45,532 nt of DNA from Lentzea flava (lineage in GTDB: Bacteria > Actinomycetota > Actinomycetes > Mycobacteriales > Pseudonocardiaceae), in contig NZ_BMRE01000059.1 in NCBI RefSeq assembly GCF_014648475.1, forward strand, positions 1 to 45,532. The letters are read 5' to 3'. Under the pieces are notes generated by a model. That model saw only the letters and a list, made by a program, of their open reading frames with translations, had not been told where the DNA came from and searched no databases. Position 1 is the stretch's first letter, and each line of letters opens with the position of its first letter. This document shows, in pieces, positions 13,470 through 21,680 of the stretch. The translations under genes were made by a program, and so were the position numbers.

Positions 13470-13904
13470 TCAGCAGCGCTTGTCCGTCGCGCCCCACACG
13501 TAGTCGGTCACACCGGTGCCGACGCGGATCGTGGCGACGGCCTTGGTGCACTTGTCCAGCGTGGCCGCGCCCTTGCCCCACAGCTCCTGCTTGCCGGTGG
13601 CCTCACCGCCGCCGTGCGGGATCTCCTCGCCGTTGCTGAACTCCGCGATCCAGTTGCTGACGCGGACGTTGCGGTGCGAGTTGTAGTACGAGTCCCAGAC
13701 CCACAGGTACGGGTAGTTCTTGCCGCAGCCGGCGAACTGCTTGACCGAACCGATGGTCTGGCCCTGGTAGGTGATGTGGCCCGTGGTGCCGATCTGCTTG
13801 GCGGAGGCACAACCGGGGACGGTCTCGGCGGCGTTGGCGGTGCCGATTCCGACGGACAGCAGCGTCGCGGCCAGTGCGGCGGCGATGGCGAGTGGCTTTC
13901 TCAT
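13470..13904 (-). CDS. Small secreted protein of unknown function
   Basis: This 144-residue protein has a clear Sec signal peptide (MRKPLAIAAALAATLLSVGIGTANA, cut after ANA). The mature part of about 119 residues has four cysteines that could form disulfides, and aromatic-rich strands such as YPYLWVWDSYYNSHRNVRVSNW. I do not recognise the family. It stands between phoD and an ESX-associated cassette, on the same strand as both, with short gaps (51 and 39 bases), but no shared function is evident. Confidence 0.8.
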   Translation of the reverse strand: MRKPLAIAAALAATLLSVGIGTANAAETVPGCASAKQIGTTGHITYQGQTIGSVKQFAGCGKNYPYLWVWDSYYNSHRNVRVSNWIAEFSNGEEIPHGGGEATGKQELWGKGAATLDKCTKAVATIRVGTGVTDYVWGATDKRC

Positions 13905-13943
13905 GACCGCGACGCTGGTGCAGTCCGGTTGGTCAGCGGTAAA

Positions 13944-14642
13944 TCACGTGAGGCGCTTGAGCCAGTCCGTGATGATCTGCCGCGACGCGGGCGTGGCGTG
14001 CACCCACGTCTGGTGGTTCTCGTCGGTGTACTTCACCACGAGCCAGCGGCCGTCCTCGAAGTCGATCGTGGTGAGGAACGTCTTGGCCCGCTGCCTGCCC
14101 TCGGCGCCGCGCCGTGCCGCGTAGAGCTTCGCCGTGCCCTTGCGGGGCTGGGCGAGCAGCTGCCGCAACGAGATCGACGGCGACGCCTTGCCCGGCTCGC
14201 GCGTGTTGATCTCCGACTCGTGCACGTTGATCGACGCGCCCTTGCCGGGCGGCACGTCCGGCAGCTGCATCGCGAGCACCTCCGGCGCGTTCTCCGGCCG
14301 GATCGGGTGCAGCTGCACGAACCCGTTGTCGTGCACGGCAAGCACGCCGTGCTGCGAGTTCGCGGCCACCATCACGGGCCGCGTCTGGCTCGGCGTGACC
14401 GCGATCCACGCCGAGTAGTCCGCGTCGGCCTTGGCGATCAGGTGCAGCGTGCCCCGGACGTCCGGGTGGTCCAGCCCGGCCCTGCGCAGCTCACCGATGA
14501 CGTCGCGCTCGATGACCGCGCGCTCGTCGTGGGTCTGCCCCGGCGAGTCGACGTGCAGCGCCGGGTGGAACTCCCCCAGCTTCTCCTGCTTCCACAGCAC
14601 GTCGAACGCGAGGTCGGACAGTTGGATGGACGATCGCAGCAC
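13944..14642 (-). CDS. ESX secretion-associated protein, EspG family
   Basis: About 232 residues, starting at a GTG one base after the stop of the upstream WXG/PPE-like gene, so translation is probably coupled. EspG proteins are cytoplasmic chaperones that bind PE/PPE-type substrates and keep them soluble for type VII secretion. The sequence fits the family: the opening LRSSIQLSDLAFDVLWKQEKLGEFHPAL, the central ARRGAEGRQRAKTF, and the C-terminal RWLVVKYTDENHQTWVHATPASRQIITDWLKRL. It is the last gene of a four-gene leftward cassette. Family call is good; the partner (the adjacent Gly-rich protein) is inferred from position. Confidence 0.85.
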   Translation of the reverse strand: MLRSSIQLSDLAFDVLWKQEKLGEFHPALHVDSPGQTHDERAVIERDVIGELRRAGLDHPDVRGTLHLIAKADADYSAWIAVTPSQTRPVMVAANSQHGVLAVHDNGFVQLHPIRPENAPEVLAMQLPDVPPGKGASINVHESEINTREPGKASPSISLRQLLAQPRKGTAKLYAARRGAEGRQRAKTFLTTIDFEDGRWLVVKYTDENHQTWVHATPASRQIITDWLKRLT

Positions 14643-14643
14643 G

Positions 14644-15921
14644 TCACCCCCCGATCGTCGGCGGTGCGACCATCGGCATGTCACCGATGATCTCGTTCGT
14701 GTTCTCCTCGGTGACCAGGTAGTCGGCCGACTTGTGCTCCAGGTCGTCCTCCCCCTGCCCCTTCTGGCCGTGGCCACCCATGCCGCCCATGCCCGCGGCA
14801 CCGGCCCGACCGGCCGCTCCGGCAGCACCACCGCGCCCGCCCGCGTTCGCACCGGCCTCGCCCGTGCCACCGAACACACCGGCCTTGCCGCCGGGCTGCT
14901 GCGCGTTCGTCCCGCCGCCGGTGCCCACACCGAGCCCGCCACCGCCGACCCGGCCGGAACCGGGCCCGCCGCCGACCTTGCCCGCGCCACCGCCGGTCCC
15001 CCGGCCAGAGCCGCCACCGGGACCACGCCCGGTGTTGCTGCCGCCGAGGCCAGGACCGCCGGGAACACCGATCGGCGGGATGCCCGCGTTCGGCGGACGC
15101 TCGATCACGCTGCCGGCCGGAGGCTTGCCACCACCGGTGAGGTCACCGAGCTTCGGTCCGCCGGTCTGCACCTCGCCGACCACGCTGCTGACGGTGGTCT
15201 GGTCGCCGTGGATGGTGCCGGGCGGGGTCACCGTGCCCGTCGGCCCCTGCGGGGAACCGGGCGACGCCGGGACGCCGCTCGGGTTGGTCGTGCCGCTCGG
15301 ACGACCCGCGGTGCCGATGTTCGAGGTCTTGTCGGTGCCGTTGTCGCCGCCGGTGTCGATCACCTCGACCTGCAGGTTGTCGCCCGTGACGCCGGGGAAC
15401 TCCTTGGGCAGCTCACCGCGGTTGGTGTTGCTGGCGCTCTGGAACTCGCTGTAGACCTTGCGGTTGTGCGCCTCTTCTGAGTTGTAGCTGTTGACCGCGT
15501 CCTCCGTGTCCGTGTCCCACGGGGTCGCGTCGTCCCAGAAGTTCGTCTCCGGCTTGGTCGCCGGCATGTTCTTGAGCTGCCCCTTGTTCAGGTTGAACTG
15601 GTAGACCTGGTTGGACAGCGAGTGGTCGGCCTGGCGGAGCGCGTCCTGCATCTGGATCATGGCCTGGTTGATCGGGTTGCCGGCGGCCTGGGCGGCTTCC
15701 GCACTGGCACCGGTCCACGCCTCGCCCAGCGTCTCGCCGACCCGCTTGAGGCGCTGCTCGATCGCGGCGTAACCGCGCTCCAGCGAAGCGGCCGCGTTCG
15801 CGGCGGCCTGAGCCGACCCGGTGCCGGGGCCGCCGGTCATCTGGGCGTAGATCTCCGCCCCGGAGAAGCCTTCGGCACGGGTGTTGTCCTGGGAGAAGCA
15901 GCTGGGCGCGGGCCGTGTCAT
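14644..15921 (-). CDS. WXG/PPE-like type VII secretion substrate with Gly-rich C-terminus
   Basis: A 425-residue protein. The N-terminal 150 residues are Ala-rich and helical, with a WXG turn in LGEAWTGASAEAAQAAGNP, as in WXG100/PPE secretion substrates. The middle is Pro/Gly/Thr-rich and residues from about 290 are almost all Gly/Ala/Pro with scattered Arg (GGGAGKVGGGPGSGRVGGGG), ending in an acidic tail. The ATG at 15921 overlaps the stop of the upstream lipoprotein gene by four bases (ATGA). With an EspG-like gene directly after it, this is probably the secreted client of that chaperone. The low-complexity tail is probably extended and surface exposed; its function is unknown. Confidence 0.85.
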   Translation of the reverse strand: MTRPAPSCFSQDNTRAEGFSGAEIYAQMTGGPGTGSAQAAANAAASLERGYAAIEQRLKRVGETLGEAWTGASAEAAQAAGNPINQAMIQMQDALRQADHSLSNQVYQFNLNKGQLKNMPATKPETNFWDDATPWDTDTEDAVNSYNSEEAHNRKVYSEFQSASNTNRGELPKEFPGVTGDNLQVEVIDTGGDNGTDKTSNIGTAGRPSGTTNPSGVPASPGSPQGPTGTVTPPGTIHGDQTTVSSVVGEVQTGGPKLGDLTGGGKPPAGSVIERPPNAGIPPIGVPGGPGLGGSNTGRGPGGGSGRGTGGGAGKVGGGPGSGRVGGGGLGVGTGGGTNAQQPGGKAGVFGGTGEAGANAGGRGGAAGAAGRAGAAGMGGMGGHGQKGQGEDDLEHKSADYLVTEENTNEIIGDMPMVAPPTIGG

Positions 15922-16526
15922 TTCGCACCTGCCTTCATCGTGCCGATGGCGAGATCGGCGAACTCGGTGACGGCGCCACACGGGTCCGCGTACCTGGGAC
16001 TGCCCTTGTCGCTCTGGAACGTGAAGAGGACCGCCTTCGTGTCGGCGACGGCGGTGAGAACGGAGCAGTTGCCGCCACTGCGCTGATCGGACACGAGGGC
16101 CATGTACGCGGGATAACCCTGGATGTCCGGCAGCTGCTCGAACTTCTCGTAGGTCGTGTCCTTGTTGGGGAGGATCGTCGAGAGGTTCGTGTCGTCCGGG
16201 AGGAACGCGACGCCCGGAGCCATCCTCGCCGGCGTGCTCGAACCCAGCCACATGCAGCCAGGTCCGAGCTCGGTGGTGTTGTTCCTGCCGTTCACGCCGG
16301 GCAGGCCGAACGCCTGCACCTGAGCGGCGGTCACCGTGCTGCACGGATCAGCCTCGAAGGCCTTCACGTCGAGCGGGCTTTTGATCTTGGGCGCTCCGGC
16401 GCTGTTGCTGCCGCTGGTCGGCTGCGGGGCGTTCGTCGGGCTACCGGTGGTACCGCCTCCGCTGGTGCCGCAGCCGGCCAGCAGCGCGAGTGCGGCGGTA
16501 CCGGCGACGATGGTTCGGGTGCGCAA
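15918..16526 (-). CDS. DUF3558 lipoprotein
   Basis: This 202-residue protein has a lipoprotein signal peptide ending in LALLAGC with C19 as the lipidated cysteine, followed by a Gly/Ser/Thr/Pro linker. The globular part contains DPCSTVTAAQVQAFGLPG, the typical DUF3558 opening, and later paired cysteines (CMWLG, NCSVL, DPCGAV). DUF3558 lipoproteins are common in Pseudonocardiales and often accompany ESX genes; their role is unknown. The start is a TTG at 16526, four bases after the stop of the upstream WXG100-like gene, with overlap into the next gene, so the cassette is tightly coupled. Confidence 0.88.
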   Translation of the reverse strand: MRTRTIVAGTAALALLAGCGTSGGGTTGSPTNAPQPTSGSNSAGAPKIKSPLDVKAFEADPCSTVTAAQVQAFGLPGVNGRNNTTELGPGCMWLGSSTPARMAPGVAFLPDDTNLSTILPNKDTTYEKFEQLPDIQGYPAYMALVSDQRSGGNCSVLTAVADTKAVLFTFQSDKGSPRYADPCGAVTEFADLAIGTMKAGAK

Positions 16527-16530
16527 CAGC

Positions 16531-16836
16531 TCAGTCCTTCGGCTTGAGGTTGGCCTGGTTGCCGTGTTCGGTCTGCTCGTACTGAGCCAGCGTGGCCTTC
16601 AGGTTGTCGATCCTGATGACCAACGCGTCCTGAAGCTGCTTGTTGGAATCCTGATGCGCTTTGCCCGCGGCAGCCGCCCAGTTCGCGTAGACCTGGCTCG
16701 GCATGTCCCTACCGGCACCCCTCACCGTGGTCAGCACCTGGCCGTTCTGATGGGCCACCATCAGCTCGTCCTTGATCGACTCGTATTCCTTGATGGCGGC
16801 GCGCAGTGTGTCCAGATCAACCTTGGTACCGCTCAT
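16531..16836 (-). CDS. WXG100-sized ESX-associated protein
   Basis: This 101-residue helical protein has the length and heptad pattern of WXG100 proteins. The central turn reads NWAAAAGK rather than a strict W-x-G. The ATG at 16836 has AGGGG about 4-8 bases upstream and heads the four-gene cassette with the DUF3558 lipoprotein, the WXG/PPE-like protein and EspG. It probably forms a helical hairpin and acts as a secreted partner or adaptor; this is inferred from size and neighbours. Confidence 0.8.
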   Translation of the reverse strand: MSGTKVDLDTLRAAIKEYESIKDELMVAHQNGQVLTTVRGAGRDMPSQVYANWAAAAGKAHQDSNKQLQDALVIRIDNLKATLAQYEQTEHGNQANLKPKD

Positions 16837-16883
16837 AGTCCCCTGCCCCCGTGTTGAACCCGGAGGGAGCATAGCGCTGGACG

Positions 16884-16911
16884 ACGTGACGTGCCCTTAG
16901 CACGATCACGT
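16884..16911. promoter_or_regulatory. Inverted repeat in the divergent ESX promoter region
   Basis: ACGTGA (16884-16889) and TCACGT (16906-16911) flank an inner GTGC/GCAC pair around CCTTA. The repeat lies 48 bases upstream of the leftward cassette, in the 282-base gap between the two divergent cassettes. It could be a regulator site shared by both; no other gene is visible in the gap. Confidence 0.4.
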
Positions 16912-17106
16912 ACTGTGACCAGGCCATTTCCGACAAGATGAGCACTGCGCCAGTCTGGTGCGTCGAGTCGCGGGTGCGGACGGTGCCACCCTCATTCACG
17001 CGATCGAGCGAAGGAATTCCGCCGTCTCTACGACGTCGAAGGCAAGGCCTACGAGCCAGGAAACGCGGCCTGCGACAGGTCGTGCGGAACGTGGACTGAT
17101 CGCGGC

Positions 17107-17112
17107 TATGGT
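17107..17112 (+). promoter_or_regulatory. Predicted -10 box of a leaderless message
   Basis: TATGGT lies 6 bases before the GTG at 17119, and there is no Shine-Dalgarno sequence, so the transcript probably begins at the start codon. No convincing -35 box is visible. Confidence 0.45.
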
Positions 17113-17118
17113 GGCGAC

Positions 17119-18117
17119 GTGCGCGCACTCGTCTTGGGACTCGCCGCCGTTCTCGCCTTCCTGGCTCTGGCCACGACTGTCCGGACCACCGACGTCCTGG
17201 TCGGGTCGGTCGACGCCGTGCGGGTCGGCACCGCCACGGTTTCCTCCTGCGCGGAGCACGGGCCAGTCGGCAGATGGGGTTTCGGCACCAGCTACGAGTG
17301 CACCGCCGACGTGCGGTGGAACGACGGCCGCACCGAGCAGCTCACGTTCCCACCCGGTCAGCTCGAGCCGGGCGAGCGGGAGGTCGCGGTCTTCCAGTCG
17401 AACACCGGTCCTGGCCGCAACGACAGCGCCCGGTGGTTCCTCGCCGGCCCGCTGGCCTCGATGGTGCTCGCGCTGCTGACGTTGTGGCTCGTCGTCGCCA
17501 TGGTCCTCGCGCTCCTCCCCGGCAGGAAAAACCGGCAGAAGCAGGAGGAATGGCCGGTCACCAAGGACGACCTGAAGGCGACCCCGGTGACGCGCCGGGT
17601 GCGCAGGCTGCGGTTGTTCGCGTGGCTCGGGCTCGCCACGGCGGTTGCGGAGGGACTGGCTTCGATGCCGTTCTTCGACGCGCCGCGGAAGGTCGGCGTG
17701 TTCTCCTCGCCGTGGCCCCAGCTGGAGGACGCGTGGCTGGTCGACCTGCCGTCCGGGGTGCTGGCGGGGTTTGCCGTGCTGGTCGCCGCGGGCATCGGGC
17801 TGATCGCGGAGAGCGTGCACAAGGACGGGGCGCGGTTGGTCCGATATGGACAGCCGTACCTGGACACGAAGAAGCAGGTGCCGAGTGGTGGCACCAGTTG
17901 GGTACCGACCGCGCTGATCGCGGCGCTCGCCCTGGGTGCGCTGGTGAAGGTCGTGGTCGCGCTGCCGGCGAACGCACCGCTTGTGGTGTGGCTCGCCGGA
18001 AGCAGGGACGCCCTGGTCCTCCTGACGATCCTGACTGTGACCATCTGCACTCGACAGTCCGCAAAGGACATGGTCGCGCAGCTGATGCGCAGGTCGATGG
18101 AACCGAAACCCCGGTGA
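17119..18117 (+). CDS. Membrane protein, DUF6346-like, next to ESX genes
   Basis: A 332-residue protein with an N-terminal hydrophobic segment (MRALVLGLAAVLAFLALATTV), an extracytoplasmic region with two cysteines (SSCAEHG, SYECTADVRW), then four or five further membrane segments (residues about 108-133, 165-180, 213-235, 260-275, 283-300). The pattern resembles membrane proteins I associate with DUF6346 in Pseudonocardiales; treat the name as tentative. It begins the rightward cassette and its GTG follows a -10-like box closely. A role alongside the ESX substrates is suggested only by position: 16 bases separate it from the YbaB-like gene. Confidence 0.75.
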   Translation: MRALVLGLAAVLAFLALATTVRTTDVLVGSVDAVRVGTATVSSCAEHGPVGRWGFGTSYECTADVRWNDGRTEQLTFPPGQLEPGEREVAVFQSNTGPGRNDSARWFLAGPLASMVLALLTLWLVVAMVLALLPGRKNRQKQEEWPVTKDDLKATPVTRRVRRLRLFAWLGLATAVAEGLASMPFFDAPRKVGVFSSPWPQLEDAWLVDLPSGVLAGFAVLVAAGIGLIAESVHKDGARLVRYGQPYLDTKKQVPSGGTSWVPTALIAALALGALVKVVVALPANAPLVVWLAGSRDALVLLTILTVTICTRQSAKDMVAQLMRRSMEPKPR

Positions 18118-18119
18118 TC

Positions 18120-18125
18120 TAGTCT
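18120..18125 (+). promoter_or_regulatory. Predicted -10 box of the YbaB/ESX cassette
   Basis: TAGTCT lies 8 bases before the ATG at 18134, in the short gap after the membrane protein gene. The lack of a Shine-Dalgarno sequence fits a leaderless message for the three-gene cassette. Confidence 0.4.
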
Positions 18126-18133
18126 CACCTGCC

Positions 18134-18580
18134 ATGAGTTCGGCAGAACTGGGTGCTGGCCAACAGCGACTCGACGAGTACATGCGTCGTGTGAACGACA
18201 TCCAGGCACGGGCTGAGGAGACTCAGGCCCAGCTCAAGGCGTTGCGCGCACACGTGAGCAGCCCCGACCGCTCGGTCTCGGTCACGATGGCGCCGGGTGG
18301 GCGGCTGGAGAAGCTGAGCCTCACGCCGGCCGCGATGAGAATGTCGCCCGACCAGCTCGCCGCCATGATCACGAACACCGTCCAGAACGCACACGCCGCC
18401 GTTGCCGAGCAGATGCAGGCGACGATGCAGCCGTTGATCGGTGGTACGTCCGCAATGGACTTCCTGCGCGAGCACGTCACCGCGGCGCAGCAGCCGGAGG
18501 AGGCCGAGGATCAGCAGCCGCGGCAGCAACGGCCGCAGCGCCCTGACGACGATGAGCCTTTCGGCTCCATCTACCGGTGA
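18134..18580 (+). CDS. YbaB/EbfC family protein
   Basis: This 148-residue protein has a long N-terminal coiled helix (QQRLDEYMRRVNDIQARAEETQAQLKAL), then a beta segment (SVSVTMAPGGRLEKLSLTP) and a second helical region (MSPDQLAAMITNTVQNAHAAVAEQM), the YbaB/EbfC fold. The C-terminal 30 residues are Gln/Pro/Asp-rich. Canonical YbaB is a nucleoid-associated DNA-binding protein encoded next to recR. In Pseudonocardiales, YbaB-like genes are often found just upstream of EspC/WXG100 genes, as here, and their role there is unknown. The next gene begins 9 bases downstream. Confidence 0.85.
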   Translation: MSSAELGAGQQRLDEYMRRVNDIQARAEETQAQLKALRAHVSSPDRSVSVTMAPGGRLEKLSLTPAAMRMSPDQLAAMITNTVQNAHAAVAEQMQATMQPLIGGTSAMDFLREHVTAAQQPEEAEDQQPRQQRPQRPDDDEPFGSIYR

Positions 18581-18589
18581 GGAGCCGCA

Positions 18590-18898
18590 GTGAGCAACTT
18601 TTCGATGGTGCCCGCCGACGTGCTCAGCCACGCGGGCAACGTGCAGGCGATGGGCATGGAGCTGACCAAGGCCGCCGGCCGGGGCCAGAGCGTCGACCTC
18701 GGCGTCGAGACCTACGGGATCATCGGCCAGGTCTTCAGCATTCCGGTGCGCATCCACATCGCGGCGATCGCGAACTCGATCAACGAGTTGGCGAACGCGC
18801 TGCCGGACGTCGCCGACGCGTTGCGCGACTGTGCGGACGCCACCCAGCAAACCGACGACGACCACGCGAAGCTGTTCGACAAGTTCAGGGGGAACTGA
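18590..18898 (+). CDS. EspC-like type VII secretion target
   Basis: This 102-residue helical protein starts at a GTG with GGAG 5 bases upstream. It has the profile of the EspC/DUF2580 group: an opening like MVPADVLSHAGNVQAMG, a central Gly-rich hinge (TYGIIGQVFSIPVR) and a C-terminal helix ending in DDHAKLFDKF. Such proteins are secreted by, or form complexes with substrates of, ESX systems. Its stop overlaps the start of the next gene by one base (TGATG), so the two are translationally coupled and may form a heterodimer. Confidence 0.83.
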   Translation: MSNFSMVPADVLSHAGNVQAMGMELTKAAGRGQSVDLGVETYGIIGQVFSIPVRIHIAAIANSINELANALPDVADALRDCADATQQTDDDHAKLFDKFRGN

Positions 18899-19938
18899 TG
18901 GTTCTCGACGTCAGTGCGGACAACGCGACCGACGGTGCGCGGATCATCGACACGGTCTGGAAGTGCGCGGAGGACTTCAACAACCCGAGCGACTGGGCGT
19001 TCGACGGTGTCGCCCTCGGCCTCGACGTGCTCGGGTTCGTCGCGAACCCGCTGGGCACGCTGGTCGGCGCCGGTATCGGGTGGCTGATCGAGCACGTCTC
19101 GTTTCTCAAGGAGCCGCTCGACGACCTCGCCGGTGACCCCGGCGCGATCAACGTCGTCGCCGCCGCCTGGGGTGAGGTCGCCAAGGCGTGCGCGAAAGTC
19201 GGCAACGACTACGCGCAGGCCGCCACCAGCCAGACCAGCACCTGGACCGGGCAGTCCGGCGACGGCTACCGCAAGGCGGCGGCCACGCTGGCCGAGCAGG
19301 TCAAAGCGCTGGAAGGGGCCGCGAACGCGGTCGCGACCGGCATCCGCGGCACTGGCGTCCTGGTCGCGGCGGTGCGCGGCATCATCCGCGACATCGTGGC
19401 CGACGTGGTGGCGGAGTTCATCATCGCCGCGGTGACCGCGCTCGCGACGAGCTGGTGCAGCTTCGGCGCCTCGATCGCCGCGTTCACCGGCTGGGCCGTG
19501 GCACGGGCGGCGTCGACCGCGGGCAAGATCGCGGGCAAGGTCAGCAAGCTGCTGATGAAGCTCGCTCAGGCCGTCCGCAAGTTCGACAACCTCAAGGGCG
19601 TGTCCGACGCGCTCGCCAAGGCCGCGGTCAACATCGGCCGCAAGGCCAAGGGCGTCGGCCAGGCGATCGGCAAGAACCACGCCTCGGTGAAGCAGATCGA
19701 GGACGGCTTCGCGAGCGCCAACAACGCCATCCGCGACAAGCTGACGTTCGGCAACGACACGTTGAAGAACGCGGCCAACCGGGTCGACGACATCATGGCC
19801 CCGCGTGGCCGCGACGGCTTCGCGGACACGATCAAGCCCATCTCACTCGGCCGCACCGGCGCCTCCGAGGCGTTCAAGGAAGGCGCGAACTGGGACGAGA
19901 GCTACGAGAAGGGCCAGGAAGAGCTCAACAAGAAGTGA
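18898..19938 (+). CDS. Large WXG-type ESX substrate with hydrophobic segment
   Basis: This 346-residue protein holds a WXG turn (TSTWTGQSGDGYRKAA, about residues 111-126) within a helical WXG100-like region (about 75-150). After it come a strongly hydrophobic stretch (about 155-210: VADVVAEFIIAAVTALATSWCSFGASIAAFTGWAVA) and a basic helical region with repeated Ala/Lys (about 211-275). The C-terminus is polar (GRTGASEAFKEGANWDESYEKGQEELNKK). No known toxin motif is visible in the tail. It resembles long WXG proteins that carry hydrophobic or pore-like segments. It is coupled to the EspC-like gene and ends 6 bases before the convergent DUF4233 gene. Confidence 0.85.
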   Translation: MVLDVSADNATDGARIIDTVWKCAEDFNNPSDWAFDGVALGLDVLGFVANPLGTLVGAGIGWLIEHVSFLKEPLDDLAGDPGAINVVAAAWGEVAKACAKVGNDYAQAATSQTSTWTGQSGDGYRKAAATLAEQVKALEGAANAVATGIRGTGVLVAAVRGIIRDIVADVVAEFIIAAVTALATSWCSFGASIAAFTGWAVARAASTAGKIAGKVSKLLMKLAQAVRKFDNLKGVSDALAKAAVNIGRKAKGVGQAIGKNHASVKQIEDGFASANNAIRDKLTFGNDTLKNAANRVDDIMAPRGRDGFADTIKPISLGRTGASEAFKEGANWDESYEKGQEELNKK

Positions 19939-19944
19939 GCGCGG

Positions 19945-20346
19945 TCAGGGCGCCTGCTGTTGCTGTTGCTGCGCCGGCAGGCGCCCCTCCGCCATGCGCT
20001 TGAGCAGGTCCTTGCGCAGCCACAGCATGTAGACCCACACCAGGCCGAAGATCACGCCGATCACGCCCATCGCGGGCAGCAGGAACCAGGTCGCGATCAG
20101 CAGCACGTGCAGCGCCACCACGGCGGGGATGGCCCACGGGCGGCGGACGAAGGCGCACATCGCGATGAACACCGCGATGAAGCCGAAGGCCGTCCAGCCG
20201 ACGAGGGTGCCCACGCCGCCGTGCAGTTTGGCGATCACCGGCAGGGCCAGGGCCACGACGATGACCTCGAGGATCAGCGTGCCGGCCATGATGCCGCGGA
20301 AGGCCTTCAGCGGGTCCTTCTTCAGAGGGGCCGGGGAGGTGGTCAT
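19945..20346 (-). CDS. DUF4233 membrane protein
   Basis: This 133-residue protein has four hydrophobic segments (from GTLILEVIVVALALPVIA to GVIGVIFGLVWVYMLWL) and a polar C-terminus with six consecutive Gln. This family is conserved directly after folC in Actinobacteria (the Mycobacterium tuberculosis Rv2446c position) and its function is unknown. The ATG overlaps the folC stop by four bases (ATGA), so translation is coupled. In most relatives ndk follows at once; here a convergent ESX gene ends 6 bases away. Confidence 0.9.
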   Translation of the reverse strand: MTTSPAPLKKDPLKAFRGIMAGTLILEVIVVALALPVIAKLHGGVGTLVGWTAFGFIAVFIAMCAFVRRPWAIPAVVALHVLLIATWFLLPAMGVIGVIFGLVWVYMLWLRKDLLKRMAEGRLPAQQQQQQAP

Positions 20347-21680
20347 GCCGGCTCCTTGCCGAACAGGGCACGGGCCTCGCCCGCGGTGACGACCGAGCCG
20401 GTGACGATCACGCCGCCGCCGGACAGTTCGTCCTCGGTGAGGTGGATGGCTTCCTCGATGGCGTCGTCGAGGCGCGGGCGGACCTCGAAGCGGTCCTCGC
20501 CGAAGATCGGGACGGCCAGGCCTGCCAGGACGTCCGGGTCCATGGCGCGCGGGGACGAGTTGGTGGTGATCACCAGCTCGTGCACGACCGGCTCCAGCGC
20601 CGAGAGAATGCCTTCGGCGTCCTTGTCGGACATGACGGCCACGACGGCCACCAGCTTGCGGAAGCCGAACTCCGAGTCCAGGGCGCGGGCGAGAGCGGCG
20701 GCGCCGTGCGGGTTGTGGGCGGCGTCCACGAAGATGTTCGGGGCCGACTTCACGCGTTCCAGGCGGCCAGGCGTGATGACCGACGCGAAGCCCTCGCGGA
20801 TCGCCTCGACGTCGAGCTGGCGGTCGGCGCCCGCGCCGAAGAAGGCCTCGACGGCGGCCAGGGCGAGCGCGGCGTTGGCTGCCTGGTGTTCGCCGTGCAG
20901 CGGCAGGAAGATGTCCTCGTAGACGCCGCCCAGGCCCTGCAACGTGATCAGCTGGCCGCCCACGGCCACCGAGCGCGAGACCACGCCGAACTCGCTGCCG
21001 AAGCGCGCGATCGTGGCGTCGACCTCCGCCACCCGTTCCAGGACGACCTTCATCGCTTCCGGGGTCTGCTCGCCGACGATCGCGACCGAGCCCGGCTTGA
21101 TGATGCCGGCCTTCTCCGTGGCGATGTCCTCGATGCGCGTGCCGAGGTAGTCGGTGTGGTCGAGGCCGATCGGCGTCAGGATCGCGATCTTCGCGTCGGC
21201 GATGGACGTCGCGTCCCACGTGCCGCCCATGCCGACCTCGACGACCGCGACGTCGACGGGGGCGTCCGCGAAGGCCGCGTAGGCCATGCCGGTGAGCACC
21301 TCGAACTTGCTCATCCGGATCTCGGACTGGCTGTCGACCATCGCGACGTACGGCTCGATGTCGCGGTAGACCTCGACGTAGCGGTCGGGGCTGATCGGCT
21401 GGTTGTCGAGGCTGATCCGCTCGGTCGCGAGCTGCAGGTGCGGGCTCGTGTACCGGCCGGTGCGCAGACCGATGCGCGTGAAGAGCGCATCGGTCATGCG
21501 CGACGTCGACGTCTTGCCGTTGGTGCCCGTCAGCTGCACGACCGGGTAGGTCGTCTGCGGGTCGCCCAGCACGTGCGCCAGCGCCTTGATCCGGTCCAGC
21601 GACGGCTCGAGCTTGGTCTCGGGCCAGCGCTGGTTGAGCTCGTTCTCGACGTCGAAGAACTCGTCGAGGTTGGTGTCCAC
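20343..21680 (-). CDS. folC: Folylpolyglutamate synthase / dihydrofolate synthase
   Basis: This 445-residue protein is of normal length. FolC adds glutamate to (dihydro)folates with ATP in the cytoplasm, and in many bacteria also makes dihydrofolate from dihydropteroate. The P-loop TGTNGKTST (residues 51-59) begins the Mur-ligase-like ATPase domain. Other motifs are TSPHLQLATERISLD, VVEVGMGGTWDATSI and the central ITPIGLDHTDYLG; the C-terminal domain has FVDAAHNPHGAAALARAL. The GTG at 21680 directly follows the valS stop with no gap, so translational coupling is likely. Confidence 0.96.
   Translation of the reverse strand: MDTNLDEFFDVENELNQRWPETKLEPSLDRIKALAHVLGDPQTTYPVVQLTGTNGKTSTSRMTDALFTRIGLRTGRYTSPHLQLATERISLDNQPISPDRYVEVYRDIEPYVAMVDSQSEIRMSKFEVLTGMAYAAFADAPVDVAVVEVGMGGTWDATSIADAKIAILTPIGLDHTDYLGTRIEDIATEKAGIIKPGSVAIVGEQTPEAMKVVLERVAEVDATIARFGSEFGVVSRSVAVGGQLITLQGLGGVYEDIFLPLHGEHQAANAALALAAVEAFFGAGADRQLDVEAIREGFASVITPGRLERVKSAPNIFVDAAHNPHGAAALARALDSEFGFRKLVAVVAVMSDKDAEGILSALEPVVHELVITTNSSPRAMDPDVLAGLAVPIFGEDRFEVRPRLDDAIEEAIHLTEDELSGGGVIVTGSVVTAGEARALFGKEPA

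Noticed and set aside
13944..19938. A complete type VII secretion system
   Set aside because: No EccB, EccC, EccD, EccE or mycosin gene is present; only substrates and accessory proteins.
18898..19938. Polymorphic toxin with immunity gene
   Set aside because: No toxin domain is visible in the tail, and the next gene is DUF4233 on the opposite strand with a conserved housekeeping position.
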